Part shown: positions 1 through 5,412 of the stretch, piece after piece
Position numbering within the stretch: position 1 is the first letter of the stretch
Layout of the letters: the number at the start of each line of letters is the position of its first letter
Source: Heritagella sp051881655
GTDB taxonomy: Bacteria > Bacillota > Clostridia > Oscillospirales > Acutalibacteraceae
Assembly (NCBI GenBank): GCA_051881655.1
Contig: JBJEQH010000224.1
Coordinates: forward strand, 1-6,238
Direction of reading: 5' to 3'
DNA length: 6,238 bases
Program-made: the position numbers and the translations under genes
Notes under the pieces: generated by a model
The model's database searches: none
What the model was told of the DNA's origin: nothing
The model's input: only the letters and a program-made list of their open reading frames with translations

Positions 1-66
1 ATACTGGATTTTCCACGGGAGGATTTGTATAATGAGAAAACAATCGTTCTCCTGTCCGGGGCGTAA
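1..66 (+). CDS. 3' end of an unidentified gene (partial)
   Basis: Frame 1 is open from the window edge to a TAA at 64-66 and gives 21 residues ending in NEKTIVLLSGA. The composition (mixed acidic, hydrophobic and basic residues) looks like ordinary protein. The stop lies 21 bases before the next start codon, a spacing typical of genes in one operon, so this is probably the last part of a gene co-transcribed with the PF06541 protein. The fragment is too short to name a family. The alternative is that this is non-coding leader DNA, because a TATAAT hexamer occurs at 28-33. Confidence 0.45.
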   Translation: MLDFPREDLYNEKTIVLLSGA

Positions 67-72
67 CCATAG

Positions 73-81
73 AAAAAGGGG
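73..81 (+). promoter_or_regulatory. ribosome binding site of the PF06541 gene
   Basis: AAAAAGGGG ends 6 bases before the ATG at 88. It supports that ATG as the start, which also places the first hydrophobic helix at the very N-terminus as is usual for this family. Confidence 0.6.
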
Positions 82-87
82 TCTGCT

Positions 88-909
88 ATGTTTTTTCACT
101 GGTTTTTTCTTTTCGCTCTTTACAGTTTCCTCGGCTGGTGCTGTGAAACGCTTTTCTGTTCACTGGCCGCCCGCCGTTACATAAACCGGGGCTTCCTCAG
201 TGGGCCGTTCTGTCCGATTTACGGATTTGGGGCACTGTTTGTTGTCTGGGCTTTCAGCTATCTCTCGGATCGCCCTGTGCTTTTATTTGTGCTGAGTATC
301 ATCGGCTGCTCGCTGCTGGAATACTTTACAAGCTGGCTGCTGGAAAAGGTTTTCCACATGTCCCTGTGGGATTATTCCAACCGCCGCGGCAATCTGAATG
401 GGCGGATCTGTGTGCGCAACTCCCTCTTGTTCGGCCTGCTGTCCGTTGCCATGATTTACGGCATCCATCCCACGGTTACCCATCTGCTGTCCCTGCTGCC
501 TCCCTGGAGCACCCTGTTGTTCTTCTGCCTGTTCCTGGCTTACTTTTTCTTCGATCTGATTCTGACGGTGCGCGCCCTGATCAGTCTGGAACAGGAAGCC
601 GGCCTGCGCGATATGGATCTGCAGCAGCTGACGGATACCCGCGATACATACAAAGAAAAGATGAAACGGAAAACCCGCCATCACTTCCGCCGCAGCCGGG
701 CGCGGCTGTTTTTGGCTTTTCCCCGGATGCGTTCCCTGCGCCACCCGGAATCCCTGCGCCAGTTAAAAGAAGAATGCCAGAAAGGCCTGCAGAATTTGCG
801 CCGGAATGTGGAGGAAGAGTGGAATTCCGTCAAAGAAAATGTACGGGACCACAGCCGCCGGGACCCGGAGTCCTCACAAAAAGAGCACCCAAACAGAAAG
901 GACGGATGA
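88..909 (+). CDS. PF06541-family membrane protein ('putative ABC transporter permease', CmpB-like)
   Basis: This is a 273-residue integral membrane protein. The N-terminal ~165 residues hold about five hydrophobic helices (roughly 3-22, 40-58, 63-85, 110-135 and 139-165). They carry the family's recognisable blocks: YSFLGWCCE (12-20), RGFLSGPFCPIYGFG (34-48), LLEYFTSWLLEKVFH (76-90) and WDYSNRRGNLNGRI (94-107). Databases label this family a type IV ABC-transporter component, but no ATP-binding subunit or solute-binding protein is nearby and the biochemical role is not established. Residues ~168-273 form a hydrophilic, strongly charged tail rich in Arg, Lys and Glu with heptad-like stretches (about 176-200 and 222-252), probably cytoplasmic and partly coiled-coil. 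Its TGA (907-909) is 4 bases before the glycerate kinase start, so the two are very likely co-transcribed and translationally linked. Family assignment is fairly sure; function is not. Confidence 0.85.
   Translation: MFFHWFFLFALYSFLGWCCETLFCSLAARRYINRGFLSGPFCPIYGFGALFVVWAFSYLSDRPVLLFVLSIIGCSLLEYFTSWLLEKVFHMSLWDYSNRRGNLNGRICVRNSLLFGLLSVAMIYGIHPTVTHLLSLLPPWSTLLFFCLFLAYFFFDLILTVRALISLEQEAGLRDMDLQQLTDTRDTYKEKMKRKTRHHFRRSRARLFLAFPRMRSLRHPESLRQLKEECQKGLQNLRRNVEEEWNSVKENVRDHSRRDPESSQKEHPNRKDG
895..902 (+). promoter_or_regulatory. ribosome binding site that decides the glycerate kinase start
   Basis: AGAAAGGA lies inside the last codons of the upstream gene and ends 11 bases before GTG 914. No ATG with a comparable site lies in this frame near the conserved N-terminus, so GTG 914 is preferred. 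Confidence 0.55.
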
Positions 910-913
910 CACC

Positions 914-2053
914 GTGTCACGCATCATTCTGATCCCCGATTCCTTCAAGGGAACCCTCTCCTCCCTGCAGATCTGCCAAATTATGAGAGAGGAAATTCTT
1001 CGGCAGGATCCAACCAGCGAGGTGATCTCTATTCCCGTCGCCGATGGCGGCGAGGGAACGGTGGAGGCCTTTCTGACCGCATTGGGCGGGGAGAAAAAAG
1101 AAAAAGCTGTCTGCGGTCCCCACTTTACCCTGGTGCCCTCCTTCTGGGGGAAGCTGCCGGACGGCACAGCGGTGATTGAAATGGCCGCGGCCGCCGGTCT
1201 GCCCCTTGTGGGGGAGGATAAGCATGTGGAAACTGCGACCACCTTCGGCGTGGGAGAGCTTCTGCGGGATGCCCTGGAGAGCGGCTGCCGCCGGATTCTT
1301 CTGGGCCTGGGCGGCAGCGCCACCAATGACCTGGGTTGTGGAGCAGCCTGTGCGCTGGGAGCGCGCTTTTTCAAAGCGGACGGTACCTCGTTTGTCCCCA
1401 CGGGCGGAACCCTGTGCGAGATTGATTCGATGGATCTCTCCTCGCTGCTGCCCTCCCTGTCAGGGGCGGAAATCACCGTGATGTGCGATATCGACAACCC
1501 GCTGTATGGGGAGGAAGGGGCCGCTTTTGTATTCGCCCCCCAGAAAGGAGCGGACCCTGCCATGGTCCGGCGGCTGGATGAGGGACTGCGCCATGGGGCC
1601 GCCGTGATCCGCCGGGATGTGGGAGCTGCCGTTGACCGGCTGCCCGGCGGCGGAGCGGCCGGCGGAATGGGTGCCGGTATGTCCGCTTTTCTGGGGGCAA
1701 AGCTCTGCCCCGGAATCGAGGCGGTACTGGATACCGTCCATTTTGATTCGCTGCTGCGCGGCGCCCGGATGGTCTACACCGGCGAGGGACGAATCGACTC
1801 GCAGAGCCTGCGGGGAAAGGTGGTCATTGGGGTCGCCCGTCGGGCCAAAAAGGCCCATGTGCCGGTCACGGTTCTGGTGGGTTCCATCGGAGAGGGATAT
1901 GAAGGCGCCTATGAGGAAGGGGTCAGCGGCATTTTCAGTATCAACCGCCAACCCATGGATTTCTCCCAATCCCGCTTTCACAGTGAAGAAAACCTGCACC
2001 GGACGATGCGGGATCTGCTTCTCTATCAGAAAGCACTGGCTGCCTGCCGGTAA
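914..2053 (+). CDS. glycerate kinase (glycerate 2-kinase, GarK/GlxK family)
   Basis: This cytosolic enzyme phosphorylates D-glycerate with ATP; members of this family generally make 2-phosphoglycerate, which enters lower glycolysis. From GTG 914 the protein has 379 residues, close to the ~380 of known family members. It begins MSRIILIPDSFKGT, matching the usual N-terminus. Visible family motifs are DSFKGT (9-14), ADGGEGT (43-49), GLGGSATNDLGCG (131-143), CDIDNPLYG (191-199), GAAGGMG (247-253) and TGEGRIDSQ (289-297). The frame is open further upstream to an ATG at 806, but that start would add 36 residues overlapping the preceding gene in another frame and unlike the family. The gene follows the PF06541 membrane protein by 4 bases and is followed by a terminator hairpin 15 bases after its stop. 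No motif is missing, so it should be active. Which of the symbols garK, glxK or glxK2 applies cannot be told here. Confidence 0.95.
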   Translation: MSRIILIPDSFKGTLSSLQICQIMREEILRQDPTSEVISIPVADGGEGTVEAFLTALGGEKKEKAVCGPHFTLVPSFWGKLPDGTAVIEMAAAAGLPLVGEDKHVETATTFGVGELLRDALESGCRRILLGLGGSATNDLGCGAACALGARFFKADGTSFVPTGGTLCEIDSMDLSSLLPSLSGAEITVMCDIDNPLYGEEGAAFVFAPQKGADPAMVRRLDEGLRHGAAVIRRDVGAAVDRLPGGGAAGGMGAGMSAFLGAKLCPGIEAVLDTVHFDSLLRGARMVYTGEGRIDSQSLRGKVVIGVARRAKKAHVPVTVLVGSIGEGYEGAYEEGVSGIFSINRQPMDFSQSRFHSEENLHRTMRDLLLYQKALAACR

Positions 2054-2068
2054 CCCATAAATCAAGAA

Positions 2069-2111
2069 AAAGACCCCGGGGGATCGGCTATCCGAAACCT
2101 CCGGGGTCTTT
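2069..2111. terminator. bidirectional intrinsic terminator between convergent genes
   Basis: AAAGACCCCGG (2069-2079) pairs perfectly with CCGGGGTCTTT (2101-2111), an 11-bp stem. Between the arms a small CGG/CCG hairpin (2085-2094) may also form. Read rightwards the stem is followed by TCTTCTCTCTTC, a pyrimidine-rich but interrupted tail that would end the glycerate kinase transcript. Read leftwards it runs into TTTTTCTTGATTT, a better U-tract, ending the transcript of the P-loop gene. The hairpin fills most of the 76-base gap between the two stop codons. Confidence 0.85.
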
Positions 2112-2129
2112 CTTCTCTCTTCAGGCAAA

Positions 2130-2540
2130 TTACCGGGCCAGTGCCACCAGCGCTTCGGGAAGATCCTCTTCCGTAGCCGACACAGACAGGGTAATGGTGG
2201 TATTGGCGCTGTCCGCCAGAACCTTCAGCTTGGCAATGAAGGACTCGAGAACTGCAATATCATTGCCAATAATCTTTAACGTGGAATCAACGAAGATATC
2301 CGTTACATCATAGTTACCGGCGCAGATGCCGCTGATAAAACCGAACATCGCGTCTGCCCCATTGATCGCATACGCATCCGTATCAATCAGGCGGGCTTTG
2401 TGGGAGATGTCATAGGTCAGTTTGAGGCCCTTTTCGATTACAACCACATTGCCGCTGGATTTTGCCACCGCATTGTTGGCGTTCTCGATGAGCTTTTTGG
2501 TTTTGCCGGATCCTTTTTTGCCGATGAGTAAGGTGATCAT
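2130..2540 (-). CDS. small P-loop (Walker A) ATP/GTP-binding protein of unknown function
   Basis: This is a 136-residue soluble protein with no signal peptide or membrane helix. A textbook Walker A motif, GKKGSGKT (7-14), follows a single beta-strand-like segment (MITLLI) right at the N-terminus. A plausible Walker B is DIFVDST (81-87), where four mostly hydrophobic residues lead to Asp85. A further strand-like segment, TTITLSVSA (114-122), precedes a short acidic C-terminus. The size suggests a minimal single-domain nucleotide-binding fold, with no room for helicase, GTPase-switch or kinase-lid modules, and no NKxD motif is seen for GTP specificity. Similar short clostridial proteins are sometimes labelled PilT-like or 'ATP-binding protein', but I cannot assign a role. 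It lies 75 bases downstream of pgi on the same strand and ends at the shared terminator, so it may be co-transcribed with pgi. Existence as a real gene is well supported by its ribosome site. Confidence 0.88.
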   Translation of the reverse strand: MITLLIGKKGSGKTKKLIENANNAVAKSSGNVVVIEKGLKLTYDISHKARLIDTDAYAINGADAMFGFISGICAGNYDVTDIFVDSTLKIIGNDIAVLESFIAKLKVLADSANTTITLSVSATEEDLPEALVALAR

Positions 2541-2545
2541 GCAAA

Positions 2546-2554
2546 CTCCTCCTT
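2546..2554 (-). promoter_or_regulatory. strong ribosome binding site of the P-loop gene
   Basis: On the minus strand AAGGAGGAG stands 5 bases before the ATG at 2540-2538. It is a near-perfect Shine-Dalgarno match and fixes the start so that the Walker A motif begins at residue 7. Confidence 0.85.
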
Positions 2555-2580
2555 AAATATTGTTGATTTCCCAAAGTGGA

Positions 2581-2606
2581 AACACAAACTTCATTTTTAT
2601 TGTGTT
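2581..2606 (-). repeat. weak inverted repeat between pgi and the P-loop gene
   Basis: AACACAA (2581-2587) and TTGTGTT (2600-2606) are perfect 7-base complements around a 12-base AT-rich loop, beginning 9 bases after the pgi stop. The stem is AT-rich and no U-tract follows on the minus strand, so it is a poor terminator. It might be a processing site or an operator, or chance. No convincing promoter is visible in this gap, which favours read-through from pgi. Confidence 0.3.
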
Positions 2607-2615
2607 GGAACCCAA

Positions 2616-3953
2616 TCAGAACAATCTGGCTTCCAGGGCTGCGCGGGCATCCTCATATCCCGGTTTGCCCAGAAGAGCAAACATATTCTTCTTGTAGCTC
2701 TCTACACCGGGCTGATTGAAGGGATTGACCGCCAGCAGATAGCCGGAAATGGCACAGGCCTTCTCAAAGAAATAGATGAGATGGCCCAGCGTATTCTCCG
2801 AGAAATCGGGGGCCAGAATCACACCGCTGGGGGTACCGCCGTCGGCATGGGCCAGAACGGTTCCCTCGAATGCCTTCTGATTGATATAGGACATCGTCTT
2901 CCCCTGCAGGAAGTTCAGACCGTCCACATTCTCGGGATCAAAGCCGATGGTGATCTCCTGCTTGGGCTTTTCAAACTGCATCACCGTCTCGAACATCAGG
3001 CGGCTGCCGTCCTGGATATACTGACCCATGGAGTGCAGATCCGTGGAGAACACAACCGAAGCCGGGAACAGGCCCTTGTGGTCCTTGCCCTCGCTCTCGC
3101 CGAACAGCTGCTTCCACCACTCGTTCATCATGGCATAACACGGTTCATACGAGACCATGATCTCGACGCTCTTGCCCTTGCGAAGCAGAATATTGCGCAC
3201 GGCCGCATACTTGTAGCAGTCGTTTTTCATCAGGTCGGGCTCCTGATACAGCTCACGCGCCTGCGCAGCGCCCTGCATCAGAGCATCAATGTCCGCGCCG
3301 CTGACGGCGATGGGCAGCAGACCCACGGCAGTCAGGACCGAGAAGCGCCCGCCGACATCATCCGGCACCACAAAGGTTTCGTATCCTTCGCGGTCCGCCA
3401 GCTGCTTGAGCGTGCCCTTGGCACGGTCGGTGGTGCAGAAAATCCGCTCGCGCGCACCCTCTTTTCCGTATTTCTTCTCCAGCAGTTCGCGGAACACGCG
3501 GAAAGCGATGGCCGGTTCCGTTGTCGTGCCGGACTTGCTGATCATATTGATCGAAACATCTTTCCCCTCGCACAGGGTAATCAGCTCTGCCAGAGCGCTG
3601 GAGCTGATGCTGTTGCCGCAATAGTAGATATCGGGCGTATCCTTCGGCAGCGCGTTGTAGCGGTTGGACTTCAGAAATTCAATCGCGGCGCGGGCACCCA
3701 GATACGAACCGCCGATGCCGATTACGATAAATACATCCGTATTCTTCTGAATTCTGGCAGCGGCTGCTTTGATGCGGGCAAACTCTTCTTTATCATAATT
3801 GACGGGCAGATCCACCCAGCCCAGAAAATCGTTTCCCAAACCGGTACCGCCGTGCAGCGTATCGTGGGCCGCCTTCACCTGGGGAGCAATCGCGTCGTAC
3901 TCTTCCTTATGAATAAAGGAATCGAGATAATGCGTCTCATATTTCAGTGCCAT
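2616..3953 (-). CDS. pgi: glucose-6-phosphate isomerase
   Basis: This cytosolic enzyme interconverts glucose 6-phosphate and fructose 6-phosphate, the second step of glycolysis, and works in reverse in gluconeogenesis. At 445 residues it matches the short Bacillus-type enzyme (~450) rather than the ~550-residue proteobacterial form. Two sugar-isomerase (SIS) domains are seen: VIGIGGSYLGARA (77-89) and SKSGTTTEP (139-147), which form the phosphate-binding parts. Both PGI signatures are intact: DDVGGRFSVLTA (198-209) and GYLLAVNPFNQPGVESYKK (404-422). Glu286 in FGESEGKD, His307 in DLHSMGQ and Lys421 are the likely catalytic residues by analogy with the family. The start ATG has GAGGAGG 7 bases upstream. 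A near-consensus promoter lies ~50 bases upstream, so pgi begins its own transcript, probably continuing into the P-loop gene. The opposite strand has a 1.2-kb open frame here, which I regard as a codon-bias shadow. Confidence 0.97.
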   Translation of the reverse strand: MALKYETHYLDSFIHKEEYDAIAPQVKAAHDTLHGGTGLGNDFLGWVDLPVNYDKEEFARIKAAAARIQKNTDVFIVIGIGGSYLGARAAIEFLKSNRYNALPKDTPDIYYCGNSISSSALAELITLCEGKDVSINMISKSGTTTEPAIAFRVFRELLEKKYGKEGARERIFCTTDRAKGTLKQLADREGYETFVVPDDVGGRFSVLTAVGLLPIAVSGADIDALMQGAAQARELYQEPDLMKNDCYKYAAVRNILLRKGKSVEIMVSYEPCYAMMNEWWKQLFGESEGKDHKGLFPASVVFSTDLHSMGQYIQDGSRLMFETVMQFEKPKQEITIGFDPENVDGLNFLQGKTMSYINQKAFEGTVLAHADGGTPSGVILAPDFSENTLGHLIYFFEKACAISGYLLAVNPFNQPGVESYKKNMFALLGKPGYEDARAALEARLF

Positions 3954-3960
3954 ACCTTGG

Positions 3961-3967
3961 CCTCCTC
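3961..3967 (-). promoter_or_regulatory. ribosome binding site of pgi
   Basis: On the minus strand GAGGAGG ends 7 bases before the ATG at 3953. This is strong and well spaced, as expected for a highly expressed glycolytic gene. Confidence 0.85.
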
Positions 3968-3975
3968 TGTTGATG

Positions 3976-3994
3976 AATAACCCAAAGGGTTATT
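3976..3994 (-). repeat. perfect hairpin at the predicted 5' end of the pgi transcript
   Basis: AATAACCC and GGGTTATT are perfect 8-base complements separated by three bases (3976-3983 and 3987-3994). Measured from the -10 box, transcription should start at about 3995, so the mRNA would begin with this stem-loop nearly at its first base. It lies 9 bases before the ribosome site and is not followed by a U-tract, so it is not a terminator. It could protect the mRNA 5' end or be a repressor operator just past the start point. Confidence 0.65.
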
Positions 3995-4001
3995 TGACTA
4001 T

Positions 4002-4030
4002 ATTGTACAATATCTGCCGGGGATTTGCAA
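4002..4030 (-). promoter_or_regulatory. sigma-A/sigma-70 type promoter of pgi
   Basis: Read on the minus strand, TTGCAA (4030-4025) is followed by exactly 17 bases and then TACAAT (4007-4002). That is 4 of 6 matches to TTGACA and 5 of 6 to TATAAT with ideal spacing. The predicted start point is near 3995, giving a leader of about 42 bases before the pgi ATG. The -10 box sits inside a 14-base perfect palindrome, ATATTGTACAATAT (4000-4013), which may be an operator. Confidence 0.8.
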
Positions 4031-4053
4031 GGCGGCACGGAATTTTTATTGGT

Positions 4054-4071
4054 TGATTTTTCGAAAAATCA
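4054..4071. repeat. 18-bp perfect palindrome overlapping the carboxypeptidase stop codon
   Basis: TGATTTTTCGAAAAATCA is its own reverse complement over all 18 bases. Its right end contains the TGA stop of the carboxypeptidase gene (4069-4071 on the minus strand). The centre lies about 67 bases upstream of the predicted pgi start point and 24 bases separate it from the -35 box, a common place for an activator site. As RNA it could fold with a four-base loop, but it is almost all A-U and is followed by AACCAATAAAAATT, so it is an unlikely efficient terminator. Confidence 0.6.
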
Positions 4072-5211
4072 GAATGTCCCCAAATTTTGCAAAAGCAGAA
4101 GAAATATTTTATCCCAACTGACCGCCTCGACGGCGGCACCGGCATAAACCGGTAAGGACACCAGCTCTTTTCCCTCCAGCACGCAGCGTATTTTTCCGAT
4201 CTCCTGATCTTTCTCAACCGGCGCTTCCAGCCTTTCGGGCAGCTCGGGGATCATTTCGATGGCCTGCTCTTTCCCCTTTTCCACCAGCAGAACCGGGCAC
4301 GGCTGTGCATAAACGGAAACGGAACCCTCCATGCCCCCATCGACCGGCAGATCCGGCAGATCCGGCAGCGCGGGCGATGCGGCACTCCATCCCGCAAATC
4401 CGGTATCCAGCAGCATGGCCGCTTCCGAAAAGCGCAGATCGGTGGAATCGCTGCCCAATACCACCGCGATCAGCGAGAGGCCGTCCCGCTCGGCCGTTGC
4501 CACCATGCAGCTTCCCGCCTGCGAGGTGGTCCCGGTTTTCAATCCGGTAATTCCCGAATACGTACGGATCAGCTTGTTGGTATTGACCAGCTGTGTGGCG
4601 CCGTCGCGCACATAATCAATCCAGGTGGTGGTATAGGCGAAAATTTCCTCGTGCTTCAGCAGTTCCCGGCTCATTAACGCTACGTCATAGGCGGAGGAGA
4701 CATGCCCCTCTTCATCCAGTCCGCAGCAGTTCTTGAAGACCGTGTCCTTCATTCCCAACTCCGCGGCCCTTTCATTCATCCTCTCCACAAAGGCCGTCTC
4801 GCTGCCGGCCACCTTTTCCCCCAGCGCCACGGCCGCATCATTGGCGCTCATGATAACCGTGGCTTTCAGCATGTCATCCACCGTCATCTGCTCCCCCTCT
4901 TTCAGCCAGATGTCCGACCCGCCCATTCCCGCGGCATTGGCACTGGCCGTCACCGTGTCATCCAGCGACAGCGTCCCTTTGTCGATTTCCTCCATTACCA
5001 GCAGCAGGGTCATCACCTTTGTAACCGAAGCGATGGCCCTGGGATCGTGCGCGTTTTTTTCAAACAGAATCTGCCCGGTGCCCGCATCCATCAGCACGGC
5101 GGATTTGGCGGTCAGCTCTTCCTCGCTGACGGCGGATACCGGCATGCCCCCCAGTCCCGTCAGAAAAATGACCGCACAAAGCCAGAGCGCCAGCCCCTTC
5201 TTTCTTTTCAT
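4069..5211 (-). CDS. D-alanyl-D-alanine carboxypeptidase (DacF-like low-molecular-weight PBP, peptidase family S11)
   Basis: This exported penicillin-binding protein removes the terminal D-Ala from peptidoglycan stem pentapeptides and so limits cross-linking. It has 380 residues, close to DacF/DacA-type enzymes. The N-terminus is a clear signal peptide: a basic MKRKK, a hydrophobic stretch 7-22 and a likely cleavage after VSA (25-27). The three active-site motifs are complete: SVTK (62-65, nucleophile Ser62), SAN (122-124) and KTG (225-227, in LKTGTTSQAG). Residues ~296-362 resemble the C-terminal beta domain of PBP5-type enzymes, joined by a Pro/Asp linker LPDLPDLP (282-289). The last residues, KIFLLLLQNL, could be a short membrane-contacting helix. 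GAGGG stands 4 bases before the ATG. No clear promoter was found upstream, although the preceding terminator implies one. In Bacillus, dacF is a forespore gene, but nothing here proves a sporulation role, so no symbol is given. Confidence 0.94.
   Translation of the reverse strand: MKRKKGLALWLCAVIFLTGLGGMPVSAVSEEELTAKSAVLMDAGTGQILFEKNAHDPRAIASVTKVMTLLLVMEEIDKGTLSLDDTVTASANAAGMGGSDIWLKEGEQMTVDDMLKATVIMSANDAAVALGEKVAGSETAFVERMNERAAELGMKDTVFKNCCGLDEEGHVSSAYDVALMSRELLKHEEIFAYTTTWIDYVRDGATQLVNTNKLIRTYSGITGLKTGTTSQAGSCMVATAERDGLSLIAVVLGSDSTDLRFSEAAMLLDTGFAGWSAASPALPDLPDLPVDGGMEGSVSVYAQPCPVLLVEKGKEQAIEMIPELPERLEAPVEKDQEIGKIRCVLEGKELVSLPVYAGAAVEAVSWDKIFLLLLQNLGTF
4344..4370. repeat. short tandem repeat (9 bp, nearly three copies) inside the carboxypeptidase gene
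   Basis: CCGGCAGAT occurs at 4344-4352 and 4353-4361, followed by CCGGCAGCG at 4362-4370. On the coding strand it specifies the LPD repeats of the linker between the catalytic and C-terminal domains. The unit is a multiple of three, so copy-number change would keep the frame and only alter linker length. Confidence 0.75.
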
Positions 5212-5235
5212 GATTCCCTCACACCCTTTCTGAGC

Positions 5236-5250
5236 CGGGGTTTTCCCCCG
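5236..5250 (-). repeat. small GC-rich hairpin in the carboxypeptidase leader
   Basis: On the minus strand CGGGG and CCCCG surround GAAAA, a 5-bp stem with a 5-base loop that ends 15 bases before the GAGGG ribosome site (5220-5216). No U-tract follows. It may influence translation or mRNA stability, or it may have no function. Confidence 0.3.
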
Positions 5251-5308
5251 CTGCTTTTATGGATATGTAAAAAGAAAAGGGAATATTTGCCGCCATCCTC
5301 TCCCCCAC

Positions 5309-5368
5309 AAAAAAGCGAACAGCCCCATGTTCCTTCCCGCAGGAAGAGCCACAGGGCTGTTCGCTTTT
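5309..5368 (-). terminator. strong intrinsic terminator of the hisF transcript
   Basis: AAAAGCGAACAGCCC (5311-5325) and GGGCTGTTCGCTTTT (5354-5368) are perfect 15-base complements. Read on the minus strand the GC-containing stem is followed by six U residues (5314-5309), the classic signature. The 28-base interval between the arms contains a second 5-bp hairpin, CTTCC/GGAAG (5333-5337 with 5342-5346), so the RNA can fold as a stacked two-part stem. It lies 44 bases after the hisF stop and separates hisF from the carboxypeptidase gene. Confidence 0.9.
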
Positions 5369-5412
5369 GGTGATAAGAAAAAGATAAGAAAGGTGTACAC
5401 AAAAGAAAAGAA

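Noticed and set aside
28..33. TATAAT hexamer as a promoter for the PF06541-glycerate kinase operon
   Set aside because: The best -35 at 17-base spacing is TGGATT (3 of 6), and the hexamer reads as Tyr-Asn codons in the frame that ends at 66, so chance occurrence in coding DNA is more likely.
806..913. Upstream ATG starts (806, 839) for glycerate kinase
   Set aside because: They would add up to 36 residues overlapping the preceding gene in another frame, with no family resemblance; the conserved N-terminus begins at GTG 914.
366..932. A 188-codon plus-strand frame overlapping the membrane protein gene
   Set aside because: It lies entirely over better supported genes, is rich in Pro, Arg and Ala and lacks motifs; it is a frame shadow.
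2781..3980. A 399-codon open frame on the plus strand opposite pgi
   Set aside because: It is antisense to a clearly coding pgi, its translation is rich in His, Gln and Arg without family motifs, and it has no convincing ribosome site. It results from GC-biased codons on the other strand.
5251..5303. Promoter for the carboxypeptidase gene
   Set aside because: Candidate -10 boxes (TACATA, CATAAA on the minus strand) have no acceptable -35 at the right distance, and matches to sporulation sigma factor consensus are too partial to claim.
4702..5373. A 223-codon plus-strand open frame opposite the carboxypeptidase gene
   Set aside because: It runs antisense to the carboxypeptidase and through the hisF terminator, has low-complexity His/Gln/Arg-rich content and shows no recognisable domain.
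5372..5391. Direct repeat GATAAGAAA (5372-5380 and 5383-5391) after hisF
   Set aside because: It lies in an A/G-rich strand with low complexity between the hisF stop and its terminator. Two 9-base copies are not enough to argue for an iteron or protein site.
5393..5400. GTGTACAC palindrome downstream of hisF
   Set aside because: Eight symmetric bases after a stop codon and before a terminator are expected by chance and have no promoter nearby.
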